DNA of 64,000 nt from Fenollaria massiliensis (GCF_000312505.2 NZ_HG326227.1:124001-188000); one strand, 5' to 3'. Shown: positions 53,117-62,867, counted from the first letter of the stretch. The notes: generated by a model not told the origin, from the letters alone. Made by a program: numbers and translations.

Positions 53117-54631
53117 CGTTTATGACAAAACAGGCATCGTTGAATTTGCTAAAGAGCTTGAAAATTTAGGCTACGGTATAATTTCAACTGGTGGAACTTA
53201 TAAAAAACTCATAGACGCTGGCTTAAAAGTAGAAGAAGTTACTGAAGTAACTAATTTTCCAGAATGTTTAGATGGCAGAGTAAAGACATTAAATCCATAT
53301 ATCCACTGTGGTATTCTTTATAGAAGAGACTTAGAAGAGGATAAGGATTTTGTAAAAAAGATGAATATATCAGATATTGACATCATAGTTAACAATCTAT
53401 ATCCATTCGAAGAATATGTTAATGACCCAAGCAAAACTCACGAAGAAATTATCGAAAAGATAGATATAGGCGGACCATCTATGATTAGAGCGGCTGCTAA
53501 AAACTATAAATTCGTGACAGTTATCATGGATCCAAGCGATTTTGATCTAGTATTAAAAGAACTAAAAGAAAATAAAGAAACATCTCTTAAGACAAGAGAG
53601 TATCTTGCTGGAAAAGTATTTAACTACACAGCTTATTATGATTCACTAATCGCTGCTTACTTTAATAAAAAAGAAGGAATTGATTTTCCTGAGTACTATA
53701 CTAAGGGCTACAAGAAGATTAGTTCACTTAGATATGGCGAAAACCCACATCAAAAAGCAGCTTTCTATAAAGAGTCAAAAGTTGAAGAAGGCTCTTTAGT
53801 ATCAGCAAAGCAATTACATGGCAAGGAATTATCATTTAATAATATTAATGATGCTAATGGCGCTTTAGAAACATTAAAGATGTTTACAGAAAAACCAACA
53901 ATAGTTGCCGTTAAGCACACAAACCCATGTGGCGTTGGTTCAGCAGATACTTTAGCTGAAGCATTTAGAAAGGCTCGTGACTGTGACGACCAATCAATCT
54001 TTGGTGGCATCATAGCATCAAATAGAGAGATAGACGCTGAAACAGCTGAAGAGATGAGAGACATCTTCTTAGAAGTAATCATGGCTCCATCATATACAGA
54101 AGAGGCCTTTAAAATATTAACAGACAAAAAGAAAAACAGAAGAATATTAACAATTGAAAATATTACAAATAATGAGTACACATCAAAGGATATGAAAAAG
54201 TACTATCTGGAATGATACTTCAAGACAGAGATACAGAGCTTTTTGAGGACTTTGAATGTGTAACAGAGAGAAAACCAACAGAAAAAGAAATAGAAGATCT
54301 TAAATTTGGATGGAAAGTAGTTAAGAACTGCAAGTCAAACGCAACACTACTTGCAAAAGACTCAGCTACAGTCGGTATAGGCCTTGGCAGCGTAAACAGA
54401 TTCTTCACTGTAGAAAGATCAGTTAAGATGGCTGGAGACAAAGCAAAAGGAGCAGTGCTTGCATCAGATGCTTTCTTCCCATTCACAGACTCAGTTGAAT
54501 TACTTGCAAAACAAGGCGTTACAGCCATAATTCAACCGGGCGGATCAGTAGCAGACGAAGACGTTATAAAGTGCTGCAACGAACACAATATAGCAATGAT
54601 ATTCACTCATATGAGACATTTTAGACATTAG
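53097..54631 (+). pseudogene. purH: Bifunctional AICAR transformylase/IMP cyclohydrolase PurH, frame broken once
   Basis: PurH carries out the last two steps to IMP. The N-terminal cyclohydrolase domain (ALISVYDKTGIVEFAKEL, STGGTYKKL) and most of the transformylase domain (SLRYGENPHQKAAFY, AVKHTNPCGVG) are in one frame to 54199. The rest (LQDRDTELF, NCKSNATLLAKD, VLASDAFFPFTDSVE, IIQPGGSVADEDVI, TRMRHFRH-type end) continues in the -1 frame. One missing A in the run at 54195-54199 explains the break. Adding it gives VLSGMILQDRD and 511 aa, the normal length. A homopolymer error is the simplest reading. Confidence 0.92.
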
Positions 54632-54641
54632 GAGGTAAAAA

Positions 54642-55940
54642 ATGGAGAAGTTTTTTGAATTAAAGAAAAACGGAACAAACACAAGAACCGAGATAGTTGC
54701 CGGTATTACTACATTTATGACTATGGCATACATCCTAGTAGTAAACCCAATTATTTTAGGATCAACAGGCATGGATCAAAACGCAATTTTTACAGCGACA
54801 GCACTATCAGCAGCAATCGCTACATTAATCATGGCATTATACGCTAAATATCCATTCGCCTTAGCACCAGGTATGGGTCTTAATGCATATTTCGCTTATT
54901 CAGTAGTAGCTAATCAAGGACTTTCTTGGGAATTTGCATTAACAGCTGTATTGATAGAAGGTATTATATTTATCGCTCTATCATTTTTCAAAGGAAGAGA
55001 AGTAATTTTCGACGCTATACCATTGACACTAAAAAAAGCAGTTTCAGTAGGTATAGGCTTATTCATTTCTCTAATCGGTCTATCAGGATCAGGCATAATA
55101 GTTCACCCTGAAGGAACAATCGTTGGACTAGGAAATATTAAAGAAGGCACAGCATTATTAGCACTTATTGGTTTATTAATTACATTTATACTAGTAATTA
55201 GAAAAGTTAAAGGCGCATTATTACTTGGAATTATTTTAACAACAATTATCGGTATTCCTATGGGAATAACAACAATACCTGAAGGCTTTAAAATATTCTC
55301 ACTACCACCATCAGTTGAACCAATAGCGTTTAAATTTGATTTTTCACAAGTTTTCTCAACACAAATGTTTATGGCTGTACTAACATTTTTATTCGTAGAT
55401 ATGTTCGATACAGTAGGTACACTAGCAGGTGTTGCATCAAAATCAAATATGCTAGATAAAGATGGCAAATTACCTAGAGTAAGTAAGGCTTTCTTCGCTG
55501 ATTCAGTAGGTACAGTAGTTGGATCTATGCTTGGTACTTCAACAGTAACAACATTTGTTGAATCATCAGCAGGTGTTGCTGAAGGCGGAAGAACTGGTTT
55601 AACATCACTAACAACAGCAGTTATGTTCTTATTAGCATTATTCATCGCACCAATATTTACACTAGTACCAGCAGCAGCAACAGCTCCAGCACTTATTACA
55701 GTTGGTATGTTCATGATGGAACCAATCATGGATATAGATTTTAGAGATTATACAGAAGCAATCCCAGCATTCTTAACTATAGCTATGATGCCATTTGCAT
55801 ACAGCATCGCTGAAGGTATCTTCTTTGGTATGATTAGCTACACAATATTAAAGACAGTCGCTGGCAGATATAAAGAAGTTTCTCCACTTATGTGGATACT
55901 TTCGATATTATTTATATTAAGATATATATTTATAGTATAA
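54642..55940 (+). CDS. NCS2 purine permease (AzgA/PbuG type)
   Basis: A 432-aa membrane protein with about 12-14 segments. TEIVAGITTFMTMAYILVVNP at the start, PFALAPGMGLNAYFAYSV, VDMFDTVGTLAGVASKSNM and GTSTVTTFVESSAGVAEGGRTGLT are typical of hypoxanthine/guanine/adenine permeases of the AzgA group. It follows purH by 10 nt with an AGGAGG site, which pairs purine uptake with synthesis. No purine riboswitch is seen, as the gap is too short. Confidence 0.9.
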   Translation: MEKFFELKKNGTNTRTEIVAGITTFMTMAYILVVNPIILGSTGMDQNAIFTATALSAAIATLIMALYAKYPFALAPGMGLNAYFAYSVVANQGLSWEFALTAVLIEGIIFIALSFFKGREVIFDAIPLTLKKAVSVGIGLFISLIGLSGSGIIVHPEGTIVGLGNIKEGTALLALIGLLITFILVIRKVKGALLLGIILTTIIGIPMGITTIPEGFKIFSLPPSVEPIAFKFDFSQVFSTQMFMAVLTFLFVDMFDTVGTLAGVASKSNMLDKDGKLPRVSKAFFADSVGTVVGSMLGTSTVTTFVESSAGVAEGGRTGLTSLTTAVMFLLALFIAPIFTLVPAAATAPALITVGMFMMEPIMDIDFRDYTEAIPAFLTIAMMPFAYSIAEGIFFGMISYTILKTVAGRYKEVSPLMWILSILFILRYIFIV

Positions 55941-56023
55941 ATTAGTTTATTAAATCGTTAAATGTGGTATATATAATACTGTAGAGTATAAAATAAATTT
56001 ACGATATTATAAAGGAGGTACAA

Positions 56024-57694
56024 ATGAAAACAGACGTACAAATTGCTCAAGAAGCAAAAATGAAAGACATAACAGAAATCGCGGCACACTTAAATATTGA
56101 TGATGAGGACCTAATACAATATGGTCACTACAAAGCTAAGGTAGACCTAAGAGTTTTTGATAAACTAAAAGACAAAAAAGATGGTAAACTTATCTTAGTT
56201 ACAGCTATCAACCCAACACCAGCAGGTGAAGGAAAGACAACTGTTAACATCGGTTTATCTATGGCTTTAAACAAATTAGGTAAAAAAGCTATCTCAGCTC
56301 TAAGAGAACCATCATTAGGACCATCATTTGGCGTTAAAGGCGGAGCAGCAGGCGGCGGCTATGCACAAGTAGTTCCTATGGCTGATATAAACCTACACTT
56401 CACAGGAGACTTCCACGCAATAACATCAGCTAATAACTTAATCTCAGCTATGTTAGACAACCACATTCATCAAGGCAATGAACAAGGCATAGATATAAGA
56501 AGAGTTGTTTGGAAGAGATGCGTTGACTTAAACGACAGAGCTTTAAGAAACGTTATAGTTGGTCTAGGTGGAAAACCTAATGGCTATCCAAGAGAAGACG
56601 GCTTTGACATAACAGTAGCTTCAGAAATCATGGCTATATTATGTCTATCAACTAGTCTTGAAAACTTCAAAGAAAGAGTATCAAGAGTAATTATTGCTTA
56701 TAGACGTGACGGATCACCAGTTTATGTTAAAGACATCAAGGCACAAGGCGCAGTAACATTACTTATGAAAGACGCTATCATGCCAAACTTAGTACAAACA
56801 CTTGAAAATACACCAGCACTAATCCATGGTGGACCATTTGCTAATATCGCTCACGGTTGTAACTCAATTATGGCAACAAAACTTGGTATGAAGCTAGCTG
56901 ATTACACAGTTACTGAAGCAGGTTTCGGCGCTGACCTTGGAGCAGAAAAGTTCTTAGACATCAAATGTAGATTTGGTGATTTAAAACCATCAGCAGCAGT
57001 TATAGTTGCTACAATAAGAGCTTTAAAACATCACGGTGGAGCTACAAAAGAAAATTATGATAAAGAAGATTTAGTGGCACTTGAAAAAGGCTTTGCAAAT
57101 CTTGAAAAACACATAGAAAATATTAAGAAATTCGGACTACCAGCTATAGTTTCTATAAACAGATTCCCAAGCGATACTGAAAATGAAATTAAGTTTATTG
57201 AAGACAGATTAGCTAAGATGGGCGTTGAATGCTCACTTACAGAAGTATTCGCAAAAGGCGGAGACGGAGCATTAGATCTAGCTGAAAAAGTTATCAAAGT
57301 ATGCGATGAAGGCAAAGCAAACTTCAAACCATTATACGATGTTAACCTTTCAATCAAAGAAAAACTTGAAATAATCGCTAAAGAAGTTTATGGAGCTGAC
57401 GGAGTAGAATTTACTGTACCAGCAATGAAGAACGTCAAGAACTTAGAAAAATTAGGCTTAGACAAGATGCCAATCTGCGTTGCTAAGACACAATATTCAT
57501 TATCTGATAACCCAGACTTACTTGCAAGACCTGAAGGCTTCCACATAGTAGTTAGAGAAGTAAAAGTATCAAATGGAGCTGGATTCTTGATAGCACTTAC
57601 AGGCAGCATAATGACAATGCCAGGTCTACCAAAGGTACCAGCAGCAGACAACATTGACATATTACCATCAGGAGAAATAGTAGGATTATTCTAA
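56024..57694 (+). CDS. fhs: Formate-tetrahydrofolate ligase
   Basis: Fhs activates formate with ATP to make 10-formyl-THF. The P-loop is [39 protein letters not shown] and [14 protein letters not shown] are signatures. The length of 556 aa is normal. It supplies the one-carbon units used by PurN and PurH just upstream. TATAAT at about 55972 and an AAAGGAGGT site precede it. Confidence 0.96.
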   Translation: MKTDVQIAQEAKMKDITEIAAHLNIDDEDLIQYGHYKAKVDLRVFDKLKDKKDGKLILVTAINPTPAGEGKTTVNIGLSMALNKLGKKAISALREPSLGPSFGVKGGAAGGGYAQVVPMADINLHFTGDFHAITSANNLISAMLDNHIHQGNEQGIDIRRVVWKRCVDLNDRALRNVIVGLGGKPNGYPREDGFDITVASEIMAILCLSTSLENFKERVSRVIIAYRRDGSPVYVKDIKAQGAVTLLMKDAIMPNLVQTLENTPALIHGGPFANIAHGCNSIMATKLGMKLADYTVTEAGFGADLGAEKFLDIKCRFGDLKPSAAVIVATIRALKHHGGATKENYDKEDLVALEKGFANLEKHIENIKKFGLPAIVSINRFPSDTENEIKFIEDRLAKMGVECSLTEVFAKGGDGALDLAEKVIKVCDEGKANFKPLYDVNLSIKEKLEIIAKEVYGADGVEFTVPAMKNVKNLEKLGLDKMPICVAKTQYSLSDNPDLLARPEGFHIVVREVKVSNGAGFLIALTGSIMTMPGLPKVPAADNIDILPSGEIVGLF

Positions 57695-57719
57695 ATAATA
57701 ATATAGAGGGGGAAAAGAA

Positions 57720-58019
57720 ATGGCTTACAGTTCAAAATTAAAAAGCGAACAAACAGACGGCTTCTTCGAAGCAATCTTATCGCTAGAAACAATGGAAGAA
57801 TGCTACAGATTCTTTGAAGACATCTGCACAATCAAAGAAATTCAAGCAATAGCTCAAAGACTTGAAGTAGCAAAACAACTTAAAGAAAACAAAACTTACA
57901 ACGAAATCGAAGTGGCAACAGGCGCTTCAACAGCTACAATCTCTAGAATCAACAGATCACTTAACTACGGTGCTGACGGTTACAAGTTAATATTCAAAAA
58001 ATTAGGCTTAGAAGACTAA
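57720..58019 (+). CDS. YerC/YecD family TrpR-like regulator
   Basis: A 99-aa Trp-repressor-like helix-turn-helix protein: EMEECYRFFEDICT-type start, then IKEIQAIAQRLEVAKQL and YNEIEVATGASTATISRINRSL, the recognition helix. YerC/YecD proteins are widespread in Firmicutes with a poorly known regulon. A strong GGGGG site precedes it. It is followed by two hairpin terminators. Confidence 0.88.
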   Translation: MAYSSKLKSEQTDGFFEAILSLETMEECYRFFEDICTIKEIQAIAQRLEVAKQLKENKTYNEIEVATGASTATISRINRSLNYGADGYKLIFKKLGLED

Positions 58020-58028
58020 TATAAATGA

Positions 58029-58050
58029 GGCTCCTTGATGGAGCCTTATT
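58029..58050 (+). terminator. Hairpin terminator after the YerC-like gene
   Basis: A GGCTCC / GGAGCC stem (58029-58034, 58040-58045) is followed by TTATTTATTTT. Confidence 0.65.
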
Positions 58051-58064
58051 TATTTTCTATATTT

Positions 58065-58097
58065 AAAAAGCAAGTAGCGTTAAACTACTTGCTTTTT
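58065..58097. terminator. Bidirectional terminator between the YerC-like gene and tRNA-Leu
   Basis: A 13-bp stem, AAAAAGCAAGTAG (58065-58077) with CTACTTGCTTTTT (58085-58097), has A and T runs on either side and serves both strands. Confidence 0.85.
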
Positions 58098-58106
58098 TAA
58101 TGCTTA

Positions 58107-58193
58107 TGGTGCCGAAGGCGGGGGTCGAACCCGCACGGTATTGCTACCGCAGGATTTTGAGTCCTGTACGTCTGCCAATTCCATCACTTCGGC
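58107..58193 (-). tRNA. tRNA-Leu (CAA)
   Basis: An 87-nt class II tRNA on the minus strand. The acceptor GCCGAAG pairs with CTTCGGC; the anticodon loop CTCAAAA gives CAA (reads TTG). The long variable arm is GCGGTAGCAATACCGT, and CCA is encoded. Confidence 0.97.
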
Positions 58194-58283
58194 TTACCAG
58201 TATATATTAACATACTTTAGGATAAAAATCAAGAAAAATTTTATATAAGATGTAATTAAGTTAAATGAAAATATTTATAAAAA

Positions 58284-58305
58284 GAGCTCTCGTTATTGAG
58301 AGCTC
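58284..58305 (-). terminator. Rho-independent terminator after sdaAA
   Basis: On the minus strand, GAGCTCTC and GAGAGCTC (8 bp, 6-nt loop) are followed by TTTTT. Confidence 0.85.
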
Positions 58306-58330
58306 ATCTTGTATCTAAAAAATATTTTAA

Positions 58331-59203
58331 TTATTTATCTAAAAATTCTTCATATAATCTTTGTGCTGTTTCTGTACCAGCTATACCGCCGATGGCTGTT
58401 TCTTTTAGTGCAACTGGTAGTTCTTTACCAACATTACCCATAGCGCCAACTGTTTCATCAAAAGGTATTAGTGCTTCAACGCCTGCTAGTGCAAGGTCTG
58501 CTGATATGATTGCGTTTACTACGCCTGATGCATTTCTTAAATTACATGGATACTCAACAAGACCACAAACTGGGTCACATATAAGTCCCATGATGTTTTT
58601 AAGTGCAAAACTTGCTGATGTAAATATTTGTTCTATGCTTCCGCCTTTTAGTTCAACTATAGCAGCGGCAGCCATTGCAGCGGCAGCGCCGCATTCTGCT
58701 TGGCATCCGCCTTCAGCACCTGATATAGTTGCATTAACTGCGATTATTTCACCAACTGCTGAAGCTGTTAATAGGGCATTAAATATTTCATCATCTGTGT
58801 GATTAAATTCTTCTTGCATAGTAACTAGTGTTGCTGGCAAAATTCCTGATGCACCTGCTGTAGGAGCGGCAACTATTCTACCCATGGATGCGTTTATTTC
58901 TGATGTAGATAAGGCTCTTGCCATAGCCTTATTGATTAACGAGCCAGATACTGAATTGCCGCTTTCGGCATATTCATTAACTTTAAAAGCGTTTTTTCCA
59001 GTCATTCCGCTCATTGACATGATTGGTGTTTCAAGACCAGCTGTAGCTGATTTTTTCATAATTTCATAAGTTTTTCTTAAGTACTCATAAACATCTTCTT
59101 TACTTAGCTCTTCAGCTTCCATCTCTTCTTGTAATTGTAATTCATATATTTTTTTGTTTTGTTCTTTGCATGCGTCCATCATGCTTGAAGCGCTTGTATA
59201 CAT
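58331..59203 (-). CDS. sdaAA: L-serine dehydratase, iron-sulfur, alpha subunit
   Basis: The [4Fe-4S] catalytic subunit that deaminates L-serine to pyruvate and ammonia, a main energy route in amino-acid-fermenting anaerobes. Motifs are MSGMTGKNAFK, SMGRIVAAPTAGASGILPATL, GGCQAECGAA, and CDPVCGLVEYPCNLRN with cluster cysteines. The length of 290 aa is normal. A GGAGGATAA site precedes its ATG, and it lies 1 nt after sdaAB. Confidence 0.95.
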   Translation of the reverse strand: MYTSASSMMDACKEQNKKIYELQLQEEMEAEELSKEDVYEYLRKTYEIMKKSATAGLETPIMSMSGMTGKNAFKVNEYAESGNSVSGSLINKAMARALSTSEINASMGRIVAAPTAGASGILPATLVTMQEEFNHTDDEIFNALLTASAVGEIIAVNATISGAEGGCQAECGAAAAMAAAAIVELKGGSIEQIFTSASFALKNIMGLICDPVCGLVEYPCNLRNASGVVNAIISADLALAGVEALIPFDETVGAMGNVGKELPVALKETAIGGIAGTETAQRLYEEFLDK

Positions 59204-59204
59204 A

Positions 59205-59879
59205 TTAATTATCCTCCTTAACAGGGTTTAAATACTTAACGAATAAGAAATCATCGATTCTACTAATATCATTTATAGTTGCTTCATCAAAGTCAGAGTC
59301 AAGTTCGCATATAAGTGTAGCGACTTTACCAGTTCTGTCTACATGTAAATCGGCAATGTTCATGCCTGATATTGCAAATGTAGCTGTGATTCTTGATATA
59401 ATACCTTTTTTGTCAATGTACTTAGCAACTAGAGTAGGTTTTTCTCCTGAGAATTCAACGTCAGCGCCATTGATATCTTTTATAAGTATGCTTCCACCGC
59501 CGATTGAGCTGCCTTGAACGTAGAAGTCATCGTGGTCATCGTAATGAAAGACCATCTTAACTGTGTTTGGATGAACATAACCAAGGTCTGACTTGATAAA
59601 TTCATACTCAAGACCTCTTTCTTCTGCTATGTCGAATGAGTGTTTAATTTCTTCACTATCTGGATAGAAATCCATAACCCCTGCAAGTAAGGCTTTATCA
59701 GTACCGTGTCCTTTATATGTTTCTCTAAATGAGCCATGTAAGTAGAAAGAGACTTTTTTAAATCCCTTTGGTGCTAGTTTCATTGCAATCCTTCCTAATC
59801 TTGCTGCTCCAGCTGTGTGTGAGCTTGAAGGACCTATCATAATTGGTCCTAAAATAGATTTTAAATTATAATTTTCCAT
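59205..59879 (-). CDS. sdaAB: L-serine dehydratase, iron-sulfur, beta subunit
   Basis: The N-terminal domain opens LGPIMIGPSSSHTAGAARLGRIA, the serine-dehydratase beta signature. A C-terminal ACT domain (about 150-215: PTLVAKYIDKKGIISRITATFA) senses amino acids, and serine regulation is known in the family. The length is 224 aa. Its GAGGAG ribosome site lies inside the codons for the basic tail of the preceding gene, and the two overlap by 14 nt. Confidence 0.95.
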   Translation of the reverse strand: MENYNLKSILGPIMIGPSSSHTAGAARLGRIAMKLAPKGFKKVSFYLHGSFRETYKGHGTDKALLAGVMDFYPDSEEIKHSFDIAEERGLEYEFIKSDLGYVHPNTVKMVFHYDDHDDFYVQGSSIGGGSILIKDINGADVEFSGEKPTLVAKYIDKKGIISRITATFAISGMNIADLHVDRTGKVATLICELDSDFDEATINDISRIDDFLFVKYLNPVKEDN

Positions 59880-61836
59880 TTCTTCTCCTCTTTTTCTTCT
59901 TTAATGTATTTAATACGAAGGCTACAATTAACGCTGAGAATATGTATGACATAATTATGTAGCTTGCTTTAATTATTAGCGGTGTACTTTCTTTTTTCTC
60001 AACTGAATCTGTTGTGTCTAGCATTTTTGAGTTATTGCTAGCTTTAATGCTTATGTGATCTTCATTTACATCACATTTAAAATAGTTTTGAAATAATTTC
60101 ATTATATCTTCTAAAGGAATTATAAGTGTATTATTATAAGTTATTGCTTCCTTTGTTAAGTGAACTTTTTCAGCTCCTAAGCTAGCCTCGTTTGTGCCTA
60201 GCTCAAGATTAATTAAATTACCAATAGTATATTTACCATTAGCCTCGTTTTTATAAACAAGATTTAGTGGTTTTATTATTTCTTCTAAACTTACATATTT
60301 AATTCCATCGATTATATATGCATTTTCAAGAGCGGCGCTCTTTGTGACATCGGTTTCATAACTTATATCAAATTTTTTAATATCGTCTGTTTTTTCTAAA
60401 TTATTTATAATAAAAGATTTAGCTCCATTTTGATTGTTCTGTCCGTGATTAAAAGTTACTATGCCATTATGAACAAGATATTTTACGCCAAGACTTGGCT
60501 TAACGCTGTTAATATTTGAATTGATACTGATTTTTTTTGCATCGATTGTTAAGAATGAGGCGCTTTGACCCACTTCAATCGTTGATGCACTCATGTATTT
60601 ATCCAAATTAAGTACTTTGTATGGCATGTAGCTTAATTTATTCGCTATCTCAATACTGTCTATGTCTAAATCTCTTGCTAGTCTAATATACTCTAGAAAT
60701 GAGTTAACATTGACAGGGTAGAGTTTAGTCGATGTATTTGCAAGATTTGGGTTACTTGCAATAAGCGAATATTTTGATTTAATCATTGTAGATATATCTA
60801 AGTCATTAAGAGCATCATGAACAATGACATCTTCTTTAGTATTTAATATGTCTTTGTACTGATGAATTTGGTAGAACATATTTGAGCTTGCAAGTTGAAG
60901 CTTTGATGTATTGTTATTATATTTTTTAACCACATCGATGTTGTCTTTATAATTTGTTAAAACAATGTATTTGAACGGATTAAATGTGTAATAAAGATTT
61001 TCATGTTCTTCGTTATGTTTATTTATCAAGTTATTAATAGCAGAAATTTTATCTGGACCAGCAAATTCATTCATATCGCACAAGATAAAATGATTCTTGC
61101 TATCTTTGATAATATCCATAATTTGATTTACAGTTTGTATGATGTTTTCGTGTTTGATTTTGCTAAGCTTAATATAATATACAAAGTCATCATCATTAAC
61201 AGATTTCATCGTATTTATTAAAAGATTAAGATCATTCGCTTCCTCTATAGATATTTTAACTCCAGCAGATTTTGCTTCTTTTTCCTTTAATATGGCTTCA
61301 ACGATTTGTTTGATTGCTTTATCGTCATATTTGTTTTCATTTTCTTCAAGTATAGCTTTTTTAATACTTTCTGAATCTGTTATTGATAGATAATCGTTAG
61401 TTGTTAAGATGCCTTCAACGCTCTTTGACCAAGCGTCGATATCAGCTGTGTTAGTTCTAACGCTTTTACCTATACCGTCAGCAGATTTCATAAGGTCAAT
61501 ATCACGCGATGCGTTAGTGCTATCCATATCGATAAACTCTCTTAGAAGCATTGCGCCTTCACCATCTATCACTCTGTTGGCTTTAACTTCGCCCTTAGTA
61601 ATCTGTTTAATTTTTCCTCCGCTGATGGCAATATTATATTTATATAAAATTTCATTTCTAGCTGGATTAACTATATTAACATTTTTTATTGCCAGATCAT
61701 AATTAAATACAAAGCTCGCCGTTTTATTAGGATCTTCACTTTCTTTAGTCGTTTCGCTCGCATAAACATTAAGGCTTGTAATGATTAAAGTTAAAAGCAA
61801 TAAAAAAGAGAATAATTTTTTTGACAAATTAATCAC
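59866..61836 (-). CDS. Membrane-anchored amidohydrolase-like protein lacking metal ligands
   Basis: A 656-aa exported protein. A signal peptide (residues 1-26) is followed by an amidohydrolase/D-aminoacylase-like frame: YDLAIKNVNIVNPARNEI, ISGGKIKQITKGEVKANRVIDGEG, then a late SAFLTIDA-type and VKYLVHNGIVTF element. The usual metal motif FIDxHxH is FIDMDST here, and no replacement His pair is visible, so it is probably not a hydrolase. Residues about 500-600 look like a copper-amine-oxidase-type stalk domain (YIIDGIKYVSLEEII, LIIPLEDIMKLF). One membrane helix near 630 and the tail KKKKRRR anchor it with the bulk outside. It is coupled to sdaAB by overlap, which is unexplained. Confidence 0.6.
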   Translation of the reverse strand: MINLSKKLFSFLLLLTLIITSLNVYASETTKESEDPNKTASFVFNYDLAIKNVNIVNPARNEILYKYNIAISGGKIKQITKGEVKANRVIDGEGAMLLREFIDMDSTNASRDIDLMKSADGIGKSVRTNTADIDAWSKSVEGILTTNDYLSITDSESIKKAILEENENKYDDKAIKQIVEAILKEKEAKSAGVKISIEEANDLNLLINTMKSVNDDDFVYYIKLSKIKHENIIQTVNQIMDIIKDSKNHFILCDMNEFAGPDKISAINNLINKHNEEHENLYYTFNPFKYIVLTNYKDNIDVVKKYNNNTSKLQLASSNMFYQIHQYKDILNTKEDVIVHDALNDLDISTMIKSKYSLIASNPNLANTSTKLYPVNVNSFLEYIRLARDLDIDSIEIANKLSYMPYKVLNLDKYMSASTIEVGQSASFLTIDAKKISINSNINSVKPSLGVKYLVHNGIVTFNHGQNNQNGAKSFIINNLEKTDDIKKFDISYETDVTKSAALENAYIIDGIKYVSLEEIIKPLNLVYKNEANGKYTIGNLINLELGTNEASLGAEKVHLTKEAITYNNTLIIPLEDIMKLFQNYFKCDVNEDHISIKASNNSKMLDTTDSVEKKESTPLIIKASYIIMSYIFSALIVAFVLNTLKKKKRRRNGKL

Positions 61837-61916
61837 CTCTGCTATATTATATACTAAATAATAGTATAAATAAAGCTTTTTTTACAATTTATGAAGAAAT
61901 ATTTATGAATTTGTTG

Positions 61917-61922
61917 TATAAT
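61917..61922 (+). promoter_or_regulatory. -10 element upstream of the PfkB-like gene
   Basis: TATAAT about 11 nt before the GAGGAGG site. No good -35 hexamer is seen at the right distance. Confidence 0.35.
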
Positions 61923-61946
61923 ATATATAGAAGAGGAGGCAGAAAG

Positions 61947-62867
61947 ATGATTTTATTATTAAATACTGACTTAATTAGATATAAAGCTTTGGGTTTAGAT
62001 AAGCTTTATCTTGCATCTAAAAACTCAGCGGATATACTTAATGATTCGTTCTATGGTTCAAACTATCTTGCTAGTGAAATTTTTCACAGATTGAAAGAAG
62101 ATTACAGAGTGATTTCATTTGCAGGCGGTTATGCTTCGATGAAGTATAGAAATTATTTAGAAAGCTATCTTTTGGATTATTATCTTATTAATATAAAGGA
62201 TGAGGCAAGAACAGTTATCGATATAAAAGAAAATACTAGAACCACTAGACTTATTGAAAATGCTCCTCGAATTACAAGAGATGATGAACTTAATTTTATT
62301 GATAAATTTGATGATGTTCTTTATGACACAAGAGTTACAGTACTTATGGAAGATTTTGATAATAATATTAGCCCTGATTTTTATCAAGGGCTTATAGATG
62401 TTTCCAATAGATACATGAAAAAACTTTTTGCTTCAGCGTCAAAGAGTACGATGAAATTATGTATTGACTCAAACGTCTTTGCCATGTCCATGGATTATAA
62501 AGATTTAAGCGATATACTTAATCTAAGATTGAATTCACTTGACGATATTGTTAGTGTAGTTAAATTTATGGCGATAGACAAGGACAGAATCATTCTTATT
62601 AAATTCAATGACAATTTAATCATATTTACTAAGGATTGCTACTACTTATATGATTATGAGAAGAAGCCATTTATACACATAGACAAGAATATGGCTCTAC
62701 TAGGACTCGCTATTGCTTTTGAAAGAAAATATGATTTAGATACCTCACTTAAAATAGCAAGCAGCTTTTCGATTTTTAATAAAAAAGATAGTGCTGATTT
62801 TGATTTTTCTATCATTAAAAAAATTATGTCTGAAACTGATTTAATTAGGTACAGCTATGTTTATTAA
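61947..62867 (+). CDS. PfkB/ribokinase-like protein without the catalytic motif
   Basis: A 306-aa soluble protein. By eye it follows the 1-phosphofructokinase/tagatose-6-phosphate kinase layout: ILLLNTDLI for the ILTLNPAID strand, YRVISFAGGYASMKYRNYL for the GFxGG segment, ARTVIDIKENTRTT for the TRxNIKI strand, and SPDFYQGLIDVSNRYM. The GAGD catalytic box is replaced by IDKNMALLGLAIAF, and the nucleotide-site GxxG residues are missing. I read it as a degenerate, probably non-catalytic family member. The start ATG 61947 has GAGGAGG upstream; an in-frame ATG at 61905 lies before the promoter element. It overlaps the nuclease gene by 11 nt. Confidence 0.6.
   Translation: MILLLNTDLIRYKALGLDKLYLASKNSADILNDSFYGSNYLASEIFHRLKEDYRVISFAGGYASMKYRNYLESYLLDYYLINIKDEARTVIDIKENTRTTRLIENAPRITRDDELNFIDKFDDVLYDTRVTVLMEDFDNNISPDFYQGLIDVSNRYMKKLFASASKSTMKLCIDSNVFAMSMDYKDLSDILNLRLNSLDDIVSVVKFMAIDKDRIILIKFNDNLIIFTKDCYYLYDYEKKPFIHIDKNMALLGLAIAFERKYDLDTSLKIASSFSIFNKKDSADFDFSIIKKIMSETDLIRYSYVY

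Noticed and set aside
54200-54206. Programmed frameshift in purH
   Set aside because: The sequence around the break is G AAA AAG, not a canonical X-XXY-YYZ heptamer, and no clear stimulatory hairpin follows; a missing A is simpler.
55103-55729. 208-codon frame antisense to the purine permease
   Set aside because: It is a shadow of the permease gene; the plus-strand protein has clear family motifs.
58296-58802. 168-codon plus-strand frame antisense to sdaAA
   Set aside because: Ala/Ser-rich shadow of the serine dehydratase gene, no ribosome site.
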